The translations under genes were made by a program, and so were the position numbers. From Pleurotus ostreatus/Saccharomyces cerevisiae fusant (taxonomy: Eukaryota; Opisthokonta): a DNA stretch of 61,155 nucleotides. Below, one piece after another: positions 46,051-56,529 of this stretch. The number at the start of each line of letters is the position of its first letter. Position 1 is the first letter of the stretch. The DNA lies in assembly GCA_024196135.1 (NCBI GenBank), contig JAMQCK010000114.1, positions 1 through 61,155 on the forward strand. The letters are read 5' to 3'. The notes beneath the pieces are model-generated. The model saw only the letters and a program-made list of their open reading frames with translations, searched no databases and was not told where the DNA came from.

Positions 46051-48446
46051 ATGGCCTCAGAAATATTCTACATCGAGGAAGACACGTCGATGCGTGTGCA
46101 CCTCCTGGAGGGCTGCGTGGATAACGCAGACAAGGTCGCCGACCGCGTCAAGGTATGTGGTCCTTTTGGCGAGTCGCATACCCTATCAACAAGCCTTGCC
46201 ACTGCAGTCCCACGGAGGGTCCATATGCGCCAAAGCCCGCTTTGCCGACGTGATACTGGTCAACCCGGATCAGGTCGACTCAGTACCAGCAGAGCTTCGC
46301 AAGACGCCCTTACTCGACCCACGCTGGGTCAACAAGTGCATCAAAGCCGGTCGCGCTCTCATGGAAGAGGACAACTGGGCTGGCAGCCTGATAACCCCTA
46401 TCTCAGACAACGAAGCGAAGTGCGTTGGGCGATGTTGAGCATAATTCTGTGTGCTAATCGCTCGTATGTGTTCAGTCCTCAGGTCCCAACGCCCAGAATC
46501 ACGCCCGATCAATATGGCCCTCGACAGTCATCCCCAAACTCTGCCACCGCGAGCACTTCCGCCAACATGATGCCATACCCTCATCAGTTCGCCCCCGGAC
46601 CGAATTCGCCTTTCTTGAATGGACAGAATATGCCGATGATGCCCATGAACAATAGCATGCAATTTCCCGGCGCCGGTGAGCTCTCACGCTGATAACATCG
46701 TGTATATAAGCTGATGGGTTCATGCTCATCAGCAGATCCCCAGCTTTCGGGCCTCATCTACGATATGATGACGATGGGCACGGCCGGTTTTAGCGTCCCT
46801 GGCCATGGCCCGAATCCTATGCTTCCGCCGTCGGCGTCGGCACCTGCTCAGATAAATGGTGGCCAGCATGCACGGTCCGCATCGGTTGACGCCGGCCTCG
46901 CGAAGTCCGTGTCTATGCAAGTCACGCCACATGGTCCAGTCGACACGAGTAGCATCCTCAAGGACGTCACTTTCTATGTACAACACATGCTACTCATGCG
47001 TAAAAAGCTTGTGCAGGACATTAAGGTGAGTGAACACGAAGCTTTCGGGGCTGTAATGCTAAACGGCACATTGCAGGCGATGGGTGGCAAGGTGTCAAAG
47101 GACCCGGAGACGGCAGACTTCGTCATTTTGTCCGAGAGAGTTAAGGATTTCAAGCGGATGATGAAGGCCGCACACGCAGCGCAGCGGACGGTTGTTGGTG
47201 TCAACTTCGTCGGTGATTGCATGCAGAAGGGCAGGCTGCTGCCGCCGACGAATTACGCTATACACCTCGATTCTGTGGACAGTGACGAGAGCATGGATAC
47301 GGCAGACGACGAAGCTGATGAAGGGTCGGACGAAGAAGAGAAGCCGTTGGCTCAGCGCCCACGAGCGAAGAAGAGGAAGAGTGATGTCGCAAAGGATGGT
47401 GGTGTCAAGAAGAAAGTCAAGGTCGAAACAGCATCGCCAGCAAAGAAAAACCAGACCGGCATTCCGCCCAAAGCGAAAATCACCTCAACAGCACCTTCGA
47501 AAGTCGTCGCAGGTTCCTCCAAGGGTGCACACACGACTACGAAAGCGTCACCAACGCCGACCAAGGCCACCAAGCAAGCACACAAGCCCCCGCCCTCTTC
47601 AGACTCTGATGACGACGGACCCCCCAAGGTCATCCCTCCGTCGCGGCGCGGCCGACTGCCTGCAAATACCGCCGTGTACGACGCCGCCGACCGATCGCCT
47701 TCCCCAGACCCACCAGCGCGTAGCTCCTGGAAGCTGCTAGAGGCTGCGCCGACCCGCACGGGGCTAATCAAGTACCGGTACACGCCTGAGGAACAAAAGT
47801 ATATGGAAGAGTACATTTTCCACCTGCGCAAGTACGACCCAGAAATGAGCAAGCAAGCGATAGGGAAGAAGCTAGAAGAGAAGGTGTGTGGACTGTTTCC
47901 TGAGTGTGAAGGATCATTCACTAACCTTGGTTGATAGATGCCAAATCACACTCGAGGAGCATGGGTCAACGCGATGGCCTCGAAGTTGGGTCCCCAGTAC
48001 GAGGAGGCGAGCAAGCGGGCGGCCATATACCACCGTAAGCTTGCAGCAGAAGGGCGTGGCGCATCGTCCAAGCCAGCGCCTGCGAATACGCAGTCGAAAG
48101 CAGCCTCCAGCGTAGCTCCATCTGCGGCTCCTGCCCCCGCTCCTGCAGTATCAGACAGCGCTTCCGGCGAGAAAGGGAAAACAGACTGGGACGATGACAT
48201 GGCCGCCGTCCTGCGGTTCTTCATCCACGAGGGTGGTGACGAGAATTCAGGAGAGGATCCTGACGAGGTTTGGAAGCGGTTGGACCAGCGGGTGTGTGTC
48301 CCCATTTCGGAGCGAGTGTTCTGTTACTGAAGAAAGCCTAGGTCAAGTGCAAGTCAGAGCCCTCGTGGTCGGCTTTCTGGGATAAATATGGTGAAAAGGT
48401 CAATGAAAGATATGAAGCGGAGACCGGGCAGGTGGACGACGCGTAA
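46051..48446 (+). CDS. Two-BRCT plus Myb-domain protein, candidate RAP1 ortholog
   Basis: Nuclear protein of roughly 720 aa. Domain order: BRCT 1 (about 1-90, from EIFYIEEDTSMRVHLLEGCVD to LLDPRWVNKCIKAGR), a Pro/Asn/Met-rich linker, BRCT 2 (ILKDVTFYV to FVGDCMQKGRLLPP), a Lys/Ser-rich acidic and basic linker with nuclear-localisation runs, then a Myb-like domain (RYTPEEQKYMEEYIFHLRKY, MPNHTRGAWVNAMASKLG). A last helical piece carries SWSAFWDKYGEKVNERY. BRCT followed by a TRF2IP-type Myb is the layout of telomere protein RAP1. A second BRCT and the degenerate C-terminal Myb-like piece are unusual. Introns at 46153-46207 and further sites were placed by frame. Alternatives are another BRCT chromatin or repair factor. 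Confidence 0.6.
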
Positions 48447-48664
48447 ATGCGAGACGTTGCCTAGCCTCTGACAGTTTGTTACTTTACTTGTATGCCTTAT
48501 TATGCATGTATGCGATATGCCTGAGCATTGAGATCTGCTGCAGAGCCTTGAGGGCGGTGACTTGGATGCACCCCGTGCATGTGCGCGCTTGAGAGAACGG
48601 ACGGGTCCGGCGAGGATGTTGATATTATGCTGATCTATACGGCAAGTGTACCAAGCGAGAGTAT

Positions 48665-49232
48665 TCATTCTGCTGCTACGATGGGTTGAGGAGGCTGCTT
48701 GAAGAACCGTCTCCGCTTTTCTTCCGCCGTGAGGGTCGGCTCTCCGGTGACGCCCGCGGTGTAGTCGAACAGACCGATCATGGCGCCAAGACCAGCGCTG
48801 GAAGCGAGCGCAAGGGGAATTGAGCGTGCTGTATGTCTATCAGCGCGTGTCGACGATGAGTAGTCAGCTATTCACGCACCCCTCACGCCTGCGAGGAAAC
48901 CAGCCGCGCATCCGCCCGCGACGCCGTTCCAGTAGTCGCTCCGTTTCCGGATGTTCCCCACGTACGCCTCCGTCGCCGCAAAGGTCGCACCCATCGCCGC
49001 TGCGCATCACCTCAGTAACCTCGTCCTCTTCCGAGACGCGCAGGGACGCACCGAAGAAGCCAATGGTGCTGCCGGTGCGGGTGAAGATACCCAGGGCGCC
49101 GTGGGAGTGGTGCTGCAGTGCGTTCTGGACGCCGGACATGACGGTGCCTATGGCGGCGCCTTGGAGGGCGGCCTTGCCCGCGTATTCGAGCGTGCTCTTG
49201 GGCTCGAAGCCATCGCCGGCCGAGCCTGTCAT
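48665..49232 (-). CDS. NDUFA11: Mitochondrial complex I accessory subunit NDUFA11 (B14.7)
   Basis: Tim17-like membrane subunit of NADH:ubiquinone oxidoreductase, inner mitochondrial membrane. Three exons, about 154 aa. The body has four short membrane segments with small residues: AALQGAAIGTVMSGVQNAL, GIFTRTGSTIGFFAAMGA, YWNGVAGGCAAGFLAGVR and ALASSAGLGAMIGLFDYT. The soluble tail reads KRRRFFKQPP. The second segment is made across the first splice. Glycine spacing follows the Tim17/22/23 family, but the loop EAYVGNIRKRSDYWNG points to complex I rather than the translocase. It is divergent from the EED-like gene, about 130 bp apart. Confidence 0.85.
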
Positions 49233-49363
49233 GGTGGTTGGTGGACGGGTACGAAATTGGAATCGGCACCTGCCGATTGGACAACGCCGGGATGTCCCCG
49301 GAGCGCGGGCCGGCGCGGCGGAAGTTCAACTTGTCCTCAACCACGCATCATCCTCGTAAATTG

Positions 49364-51586
49364 CATGGATTCTGGAGCGGCTTCTGCTGGTGTGTGGCCC
49401 AAAGACCCAAAGTCTGCGCACCCGTATAAACTCCTGCGCATTATTCAAGTCGGTAAATGAGCACCTCGACTCGCAAGCGTTAACTCATGCTCGTCTAGTC
49501 GGCATCTAAAGAATCTTCATTGTGCAGAAGACTTGCGTTCTTTCCTTGGGGTCGCCATGATATTCAAAGATTTTGGGGAACACCCAAAAGTGCGGCTGAT
49601 ATCTTCGAGTGGCACCAGGTCGTCGATGAGTTCCAAGATGCCCTTGCTGTCGGCGACACTCGTTCTGGATCTCTTGACATATTCTTCATTCAGCGCATGA
49701 GACAACCAATTACTTTGCGATTCCCTCATGTATGTGTGACCTCTCACTGCAATATGGCTGACGAACGTGGGCTTGCAGTACAAGGACTTCGACGACATGA
49801 CTTTACTAGACGCCGACGCTCTCTGCGTCGCTTGGGCGCTGCAGAAGACCAAACCGTGGCACCCCTTGCTAGTTTGCTCGCATCGTAACTTGCTATACAT
49901 CTTCGACGTCAAAACGCAAAAGTTTGTGGGCTGCTTACGAGGACACGGCGGGGTGAGTCGGCTGCAGACCCTATCGTCCATTCTGGTCTTGAATGTCGCA
50001 GGAAATCACTTCCATCACCGTCCGCCCATATCAACCTCACATTTTTTGCTCGACATCCAGAGACTTTACAGCAAGAATATATGACTTGACGCTTCGCCCT
50101 CAACAAGAACCTGCGAATGTGCACTGGCCGCCGTATAAAGACCCAAATAAAGCGGGACCGGCGTTTGGGTTACATATGACGGATAATGAGGGCCCGTCGA
50201 ATGGAATTGGAAGGTGTATGGCGGTGACGGGTGCGCAGAGTTCGGGAGGACATCGCGCTGCGGTGCTGCATGCGGTAGGCGGATAGCGATTGAGCTCGAC
50301 TTCGTGGCTGACTGACTTTCCTCAAGGCCTGGCATCCTGACCTTCCAGTGCTAGCTACCTGCGGCGTGAGTTCATTCCCCGCATTCGCCGTCTTGCTCTG
50401 CTAACGCTGATGTCCCAGATCGACCGCTGCGCTAAGCTCTGGTACATCCCACCGTGCAAAGACGGCACGAAAATCCGCAGACTCGACCAGCCAATATTCT
50501 CCACCTCGATGCTCCATACCGGCAGAGTTATGTCTATAGCCTGGTCAGTCGGCGGCTCGCCTTCCTCTGAACCCGAGCCTTCACCACCTTGCTCATCTAC
50601 TCCTCTCAAAGGCTTGGCCGCGACGTCCTCCTCACACACGGCGGGCCTGCCCTCTTCCGCTTGGAACTCGAAGAGGAAAACGAGCAAGAATCCACCCACA
50701 CGCAGACGCAGAAATCAACACAGGCGGACGACCAGACGCAAGAAGACACGAAGGAAATCGAATACGAGTACGATACCGCCTCGGGCGACTTCAAGTTGTG
50801 GCAATGGTTGTCGATCGATAGGTTCTTCCCGCCGGTGTACTTCCAGCACGAGCCGCCGGAGAGGATGGTGGTGCCGTTGGCGGTGAGTTTGGGACTTGGA
50901 GTGTATAAAGAGGGGGCGCTGATATTGTGTTGCAGGACTATCGAGAAAGCGGTACGCGTTTCTTTCTTCTCTCTCGAGTCGCATATATCGATCTGAGTCG
51001 ACCCTCTGCAGCCTCTTTCCGCATCCTCGCCACCCGCCCCTTCGTCGATGGGCCCGAGCACGTCTGGCAAGGGCATAGGGTGCATGTCTATCCTCTACAT
51101 GCTTCGGCCCCTCCAACATCACCAAACAGCCTCTCTCACTCCGCCTGGCTCGCCTTCCACCTCCTCCCGGGCGCCCCCTCCGTGCAGTTCTTCAACCCCG
51201 CGCACATGGATATCTTCGAGGTCGAGCCGCTGGAGTGGGTCAGGGAGGACGCAGAGGTGGCGGAGCTGGCGGCGAAGAGGTTGAGGATTGGGGACGAGGT
51301 CGGCGCGGGCATAGGCGAGAGCGCTCCAGCAGGACCCAGCGGAAGTGCAGGGACCGGTGGAAGTGGAATGGGTGGGAATGGTGGTGGTGGAGCGGGCGGA
51401 AGTGGGCCAGGAGAAGAGGTCCCCGACTCCCAGCCCAATCCACCGCCGACGTGGGAGGTGAAGCTGCAGGCGAATGGGGTGGGGGAGGAGAAGGCGGCAG
51501 CGTGTGCGATGGGGATGGGCGGGCAAGCACTAGCGGTGGTCAGCGATCTTGGGAGTGTGTGGATATGGAGGAGGAAGGAGAGGTAG
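49364..51586 (+). CDS. EED/ESC-like WD40 protein (Polycomb PRC2 subunit candidate)
   Basis: WD40 propeller protein, expected in the nucleus as the H3K27me-binding subunit of PRC2. The core reads DADALCVAWAL, HPLLVCSHRNLLYIFDVKTQKFVGCLRGH, then EITSITVRPYQPHIFCSTSRDFTARIYDL, GHRAAVLHAAWHPDLPVLATCGIDRCAKLWYIP, and HTGRVMSIAWL before a block with DVLLTHGGPAL. This order and wording fit EED better than other WD40 proteins, including the aromatic-rich start of each blade. The C-terminal half has a Glu/Thr-rich loop and a long Gly/Ser-rich insert before the last blade, ending SVWIWRRKER. The start is uncertain: MDSGAASAGVWPKDP at 49364 is a reasonable first exon, but exons between 49460 and 49690 could not be joined with confidence. 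A generic WD40 protein remains possible. Confidence 0.6.
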
Positions 51587-51935
51587 TCGAGCGATGTCCT
51601 TCCAGCAAGAACTCGTTTTCTTGGTTCGCCCTTCACCAGCTCGAGAACGACCACTTCATCAGGGCTCACAACCTCCAGCTTCAGCTTCAACATCGTCAAA
51701 TCCCAAGTCGAATCTTCCATAAATACGAACACCGATGCATTGTCCAGCAATCTATCAGCTACTATAATGTCCTTCGGGCTCTACGAGGTCCATAATGTCC
51801 GGAATGTATCCAACGTAAGTATACCTGGTCGACGGGTAGGTAGGTGCGCCAGGTCCATTGAGAAGACGCGCGTCTAGCTCGACGAGTACGTACACGTCCG
51901 GCTCGATGAGTGCGTACGCATGTACAGCGAGCAAA

Positions 51936-52748
51936 TTACTGCTGAGCGCTGTACGGCTTGACGACACCGTCAGGGGCCATGGCCGCGTCCTGCAGGCGCA
52001 CAGTCTGACGCCTCACGATGGGCGTGTCGCGCTTCGCCGGAGCGTTGGTGTAGGGCTTGACCACGCCATCCGGCGCCATTGCCGCGTTTTGGACGGGCAC
52101 GTCGTCGCGCTTGGCTGGGGTGTTGGTGTAGGGCTTAACTACGCCGTCCGGTGCCATCGCCGCGTTCTGAACAGGCACCTCATCGCGTTTGGCCGGCGTA
52201 TTGGTGTAGGGCTTGACCACGCCGTCAGGCGCCATAGCGGCGTTCTGGACGGGCACATCGTCTCGCTTCGACGGAGTATTGGTGTATGGCTTGACAACGC
52301 CATCCGGGGCCATCGCCGCGTTCTGAACGGGCACGTCGTCGCGCTTCGACGGAGTGTTCGTATAGGGCTTGACTACGCCGTCCGGAGCCATAGCAGCGTT
52401 CTGGACGGGAACGGCGGACGCCTGAGGCGCGCGCTTCTGCGGCCCGTAAGGGATGACGCTGCCCTCAGGGGCCATGGCGGCATTCTTCAAAGGCACGGAC
52501 GTGGCCTGCTGGCGCTTCTCGACGGGGGTGGGTACGTCGGCGCGTCGGTAGGCAGGGATGACATTCAATGGTTCGTAAGAGCGTTCCACGTTGGCACGCT
52601 GCTGTGGGGATGCGGTGAATATATGGGATCGATGGGGGAAGGAAGTAGGGAGACGTACCATGTTCGCCAGCGGCATGGGCATGGGCGCGGCAGCAACCAG
52701 GCTGCTCATAGCAAGCGCGATCATGGCGAACAGCGAGACGGGTAGCAT
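51936..52748 (-). CDS. Kexin-processed repeat peptide precursor (KEP-type)
   Basis: Predicted secreted polyprotein, 251 aa in two exons (52748-52659 and 52601-51936). Residues 1-20 form a signal peptide, mature start near APMPMPLANM. After the phase-0 intron comes a 30-residue leader ending PVEKR. Tandem units follow, nearly every one closed by Lys-Arg: two longer degenerate units, four 26-residue units that begin DDVPVQ or DEVPVQ and contain NAAMAPDGVVKPY, a short DTPIVRR spacer, and a last unit ending PYSAQQ. Kex2 cuts after KR and Kex1 trims the basic pair, so four near-identical 24-residue peptides are expected. There are no cysteines. Known fungal genes of this design make pheromones, hydrophobic surface peptides or cyclised RiPPs, and the core matches none I know. 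No tailoring enzyme (DUF3328/UstYa) is in the window. The ATG at 52748 gives the signal peptide; open frame continues upstream without one. Confidence 0.85.
   Translation of the reverse strand: MLPVSLFAMIALAMSSLVAAAPMPMPLANMVRLPTSFPHRSHIFTASPQQRANVERSYEPLNVIPAYRRADVPTPVEKRQQATSVPLKNAAMAPEGSVIPYGPQKRAPQASAVPVQNAAMAPDGVVKPYTNTPSKRDDVPVQNAAMAPDGVVKPYTNTPSKRDDVPVQNAAMAPDGVVKPYTNTPAKRDEVPVQNAAMAPDGVVKPYTNTPAKRDDVPVQNAAMAPDGVVKPYTNAPAKRDTPIVRRQTVRLQDAAMAPDGVVKPYSAQQ
51939..52511 (-). repeat. Tandem peptide-coding repeats with KR borders
   Basis: Unit borders on the minus strand: 52511-52431, 52430-52341, 52340-52263, 52262-52185, 52184-52107, 52106-52029, spacer 52028-52008, and 52007-51939. The four central units are exactly 78 bp. 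Third-base changes between units leave the peptide almost unchanged, which points to selection on the protein. Confidence 0.85.
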
Positions 52749-53126
52749 CTTGAGAGGGTAGTGCGTGTCGTGGAAGGGGTGTGAAGTGAAGGATCGAAGT
52801 GAGGCTGAAAGATCTGGGACGCAGCCTGGCGCCGGTGAAAGGACTGGATGCGAGGTTAGCAGGGGCAGCAAGGAACGCGACCGCAGACGCACCAGAAGGG
52901 AAGAAAGAAAGGAAAGGACGAGTTGGGGGGAAGAAGGCGAATGGGTGCAATGGCCGTCAGTTGAGCATTTATAGCCGTGTCCCCATCACAACCCGAGATT
53001 GAGGAACTTCGTCGCCAAGGACGCGATTGGACAATGCGCCCCACGTGACCGCACCCGCAGTTTTGGGCGCTTCCCCTCTCGATCGTGCCGCTAGCTTCTG
53101 GAAAGCAGAGCAGAGTGCACGACACG
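52749..53126. other. Shared upstream region of the kexin-repeat gene and ESF1
   Basis: About 380 bp between divergent start codons, with a TATA box for the minus-strand gene at 52967-52973. No other feature seen. Confidence 0.55.
52967..52973 (-). promoter_or_regulatory. TATA box of the kexin-repeat gene
   Basis: TATAAAT on the minus strand, 219 bp upstream of the ATG at 52748. Confidence 0.5.
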
Positions 53127-55629
53127 ATGTCCGACCCGCGATTCGCCAGGTTGCGCACGGACCCGCGCTTCCGCAAGGTCAAGCGCAAGGAGGACAAGGT
53201 CGTCGTCGACGAGCGCTTCAAGGGGCTCTTTGCGCAGGAGAAGGGAAAGTCAAGTGCGTTCCCCCACGTTCAGGTCCCACCGATCATCGTGCTGACTGCA
53301 GGATTAGAGCGGGTAGACAAGTATGGCCGGTCGGTCTCGAGCAAGAAGGACCAGGAGGACTTGAATCGGTACTACCGTCTCGAGAGGGGTGAGGACGATG
53401 AGATCCTTGTTGGCTCGAAGCCCGGCCCGGACTATGCGCGCGGAGCAGTGCTCATGGAATCTTCGGACGAGGAGGACGATGAGGAGGACAAGGGGGCAGA
53501 CGACAGCGACGACGAGGGGGAGGTAGTACTGGGGCAGGACTCCTCCCGCCCGATTGCCATCCCCCGCGATGACGAAGACGCCGAGATCGACCTTGATGAA
53601 GATACCGTCGCCGTCCTTGACGCTCAGGTCGCCGCCTACGAGAAGACCAACCCCCTGCAAGCCGTCGCCGAGGGCTCCCGCACCAACCGCCTGGCTGTGG
53701 TGAACCTCGACTGGGACCATGTCCGCGCGATACATCTGTACAAGATCTTCTCGTCCCTCGTGTCACCTACTGCTCCTACCCTGTCTTCAGGCAAAGTCAA
53801 GGCACAGGGCAAGACGGCGAAGGGCGCGGTCGGGGGCTCGCATCCCATTGCACGCGGCAAGGTGCTGAGCGTGCGTGTGTACCCGAGCTCGTTTGGCAAG
53901 GAGAGGATGGCGCGCGAGGAGGTGGAGGGTCCACCTGCTGAGATCTTCGGCAAGAAGGACGAGGTGGATGAAGAGGAGATCAACGAGCGCACGGTGTACG
54001 AAGTGGGGGAGGAGGGCAAGTACGACGAGGACGCGCTCCGCAAGTATCAGTTGGAGCGGTTGAGGTGTGCAGCGCTTCCTTCATCTTTTGGGTCTTTCGT
54101 CTAAACTCTATCGGCAGATATTACTACGCCATCGTCGAATGCGACAGCGTCGACGCTGCATCACACATCTATGCCGAACTCGAGGGCACGGAGCTCGAGA
54201 GATCAGCAAACGTCTTCGACCTCAGCTTCGTCCCCGATGGCATGACCTTTGACGAGGAGCCTAGGTGAGTCCCCCCTTCTTCTATACCCACCTAACTTTG
54301 CCTTACACTCCTTTACAGAGACGAAGCCACAAACGAAACCGACGCCCCAGACGCGCCGTACAAAGCCGTCGACTTCGTCACTGATGTAAGTGGCACCTCC
54401 CCCTCCCATACTCCCCCTCCCCAACTCACCCAACTCACTGCACCCTCCCCTCTTCACCCTTCACCCACTAACCCTCTCCCAGGCCCTCCGCCACTCCAAA
54501 GTCAAGCTCACCTGGGACGAAGACGACCCGGAGCGCGCCAAGGTCACCCGCCGCGCGTTCACCAAAAAGGAGATCGAGGAGGCGGACTTCCGGCAGTACA
54601 TCGCGTCGTCGGGGTCGGAGGATGAGGGGGACGACGATGATGATGGTGATGGGACGGGGAAGAAGGCGGCGGGGAAGAAGGCGTCGAGGGATAGGTTGCG
54701 CGCGTTGCTGCTTGGCGGTGGGGAGAGTGAGTTGCCGGAAGGGTGGGGGGCGAAAGGAAGCAAAGGCGAGTGGGGAGAGGAAGGAGATGATGATGTCGAC
54801 ATGGAGATCACGTTCACGCCTGGCCTCAGTGAGAAGAAGGGCGACGGGGAGGAGACGACGCTGGACAAGTACCAACGGAAGATGCGCGAGAAGCGGAGGA
54901 AGCGGAAGGAGGAGATGAAGGAGCGGCATGCGGAGAAGGAGGCGGATGGGGACGATTTCTTCGAGGTGGACGACGACGAAGCCGCTCCCACTTCGAACAA
55001 GCCAAGCAAGCACGGCAAGAAGGATAGCAAGAACGCGCGCAAGGAAAGGGCAGACGAGGACACCTCCACTTCCCGCATCGAAAGCACTGCCGCCGAACTC
55101 GCCCTAGTCGCCACCTCCGACAACCCGCACGCCGAGCCGGCCCACTTCGACATGAAGGCGATCCTGAAGGCCGAAAAGAAGAAGGGGAAGAAGGGCAAGG
55201 GGAAGAAGCGGGGTAAAGGCGGCGAGGAGGAGAAGGACCTGCAGGAGGACTTCACGCTCGACGTGAATGACGAGCGGTTTAAGGTCCTGCATGAGGATCC
55301 GAGCTTTGCGATCGATCCGACGAATCCTCAGTGAGTTTTTTGCCTGACCGCGACTCATACATATCATTGACGGCTTTTTTCTCTCTCTTTCTAGATTCAA
55401 GAAAACGAAGGCGATGTCGGCGCTGCTTGAGGAGCGCATCAAGCGCCGCAAGTCAGCGGTCGGGGATGGGGAGGACGCCCGCAAGAGTAGCCATAAGCGC
55501 GCGGGCTCTCCCTCCGCAGACGACGGGGCGCGCAGCCTGCAGAACCTTGTGGATTCGGTCAAGCGAAAGAGCGCGTCGTCGGGCGATGGTAATGAGCCAC
55601 GGCCTCAGAAGAGGAAAAAGGCCGCGTAG
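53127..55629 (+). CDS. ESF1: ESF1, 18S pre-rRNA processing factor
   Basis: Nucleolar factor for early small-subunit ribosome assembly. The protein starts SDPRFARLRTDPRFRKVKRKEDKVVVDERF, the family's N-terminal hallmark. A long acidic region with DSDDE runs follows. The RRM-like central block reads RLAVVNLDWDHVRAIHLYKIFSS and SVRVYPSSFGKERM, then YYYAIVECDSVDAASHIYAELEG. A Lys/Glu-rich C-terminus contains the NUC153 segment DVNDERFKVLHEDPSFAIDPTNPQFKKTKAM. About six exons and 740 aa. The first intron (after KGKS) gives the expected join to RLERVDKYGR. Length and domain order fit the family, with nothing missing. Confidence 0.93.
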
Positions 55630-56094
55630 TGCGGATATCGGTGTATGGTGTCGTAGATCGCAGGTGGTTGTTACAGACGGTGTAGATGTTGTGGAATAAT
55701 GGCTGTGCTTACTAGTATGTTGTAGGAGGTTGTAAGTAGGCCGTATCGTAATGCTCGAGACGGGTCGTAGACGGGCAGTCAACTTGGGATGTACTTTTCA
55801 AGACGTTTCAGATCATGGGATCAGCAGGTTGCAATGAAAGTTGCGGGGATTCACCGCCTTTTCCAGATGGGATGTCTTCGTCGTGAATTGTAAGTAGTTC
55901 GCGAGGTTGTACTACCTGCGGGTCATACAGCCCTTACAATCCTGCGACTCTGTTGGCGGTTAATTGCGGATGGAACCCATGCGTGTCCGTGTTACCGTCA
56001 GAGGAGCAGTATATAAGGCGCGGGCTGTAGTCTGCAACAGCGAAACATCCCACCCAAGTTCACCGTTCTAAAGCTCAAGCATACGCAAACAAAC
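55630..56094. other. Intergenic: ESF1 terminator and secreted-protein promoter
   Basis: About 465 bp. A clear TATA box lies at 56010-56017. Nothing else recognisable. Confidence 0.55.
56010..56017 (+). promoter_or_regulatory. TATA box of the small secreted protein gene
   Basis: TATATAAG, 85 bp before the ATG at 56095. It is followed by a C/A-rich leader typical of highly expressed fungal genes. Confidence 0.55.
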
Positions 56095-56529
56095 ATGCAG
56101 TTCAAGCTCACCGTCGCCACCCTCCTCTTCAGCGGCCTCATCGGCTTCGTCGCAGCCCAGAGGGAGTGCGGCGAGTCTGCGTGGGATGTGTCTGCGCGGA
56201 ATACCCCCGAGTGCAGCGCGTGAGTGTTTTGCTTCACTGAAAATCTTCCTACTTCACAAGGGATCTCTGTCCACCTTGCTGAAATATCTCCCTACCTTGC
56301 TGGCCATGTCGCGCCTTGCTGACCCCCTCGACCCGCAGCGACGACTACGAGTGCCTCTGCACGAACGGCAACTTCCTCGTCTTCTGGGGCCGCGCGCAGA
56401 TGAACTGCGCGGACCACGAAGCCGCGGACGCGGTCAAGGAGGAGCGGTGTGCGCCTTGTGAGTTGGGTTACCTTACCTTCGCTTTGAGCACGAGTTCACG
56501 CAGCGGTGGTTGCAGACACGACGGATTAG
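56095..56529 (+). CDS. Small secreted cysteine-rich protein, CFEM-like
   Basis: About 86 aa in three exons: an N-terminal exon with signal peptide (MQFKLTVATLLFSGLIGFVA, mature start AQRECGES), a second exon from DDYECLCTNGNFLVF, and a tiny third exon. The donor at 56458 and the acceptor ending at 56515 add YTTD and a stop at 56527-56529. The mature part has six cysteines, including DDYECLCTNGNF and NCADHEAADAVKEERCA. The spacing around the central CxC and the Asp before it resemble the CFEM domain, which binds heme or anchors wall proteins. Two of the eight CFEM cysteines are missing, so this is a degenerate or related form. It converges closely with NUDC (76 bp). Confidence 0.65.

Noticed and set aside
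51939..52511. Regular ~78-bp repeats that might be taken for a CRISPR array or satellite DNA
   Set aside because: They lie in one open frame, have no unique spacers, the organism is a eukaryote, and substitutions follow codon positions.
51858..52745. Long plus-strand open frame opposite the kexin-repeat gene
   Set aside because: It is an antisense shadow of the repeats: no signal peptide, no splice support, and its repeats are the complement of a well-formed minus-strand precursor.
51936..52748. Dikaritin (ustiloxin-type) RiPP biosynthetic cluster
   Set aside because: The precursor fits, but no DUF3328/UstYa, tyrosinase or other tailoring gene is visible within the window; flanking genes are an EED-like protein and ESF1. 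Only the precursor is claimed.
54461..55255. 264-codon minus-strand Ser/Leu-rich frame inside ESF1
   Set aside because: Shadow of the Lys/Glu-rich ESF1 coding strand.
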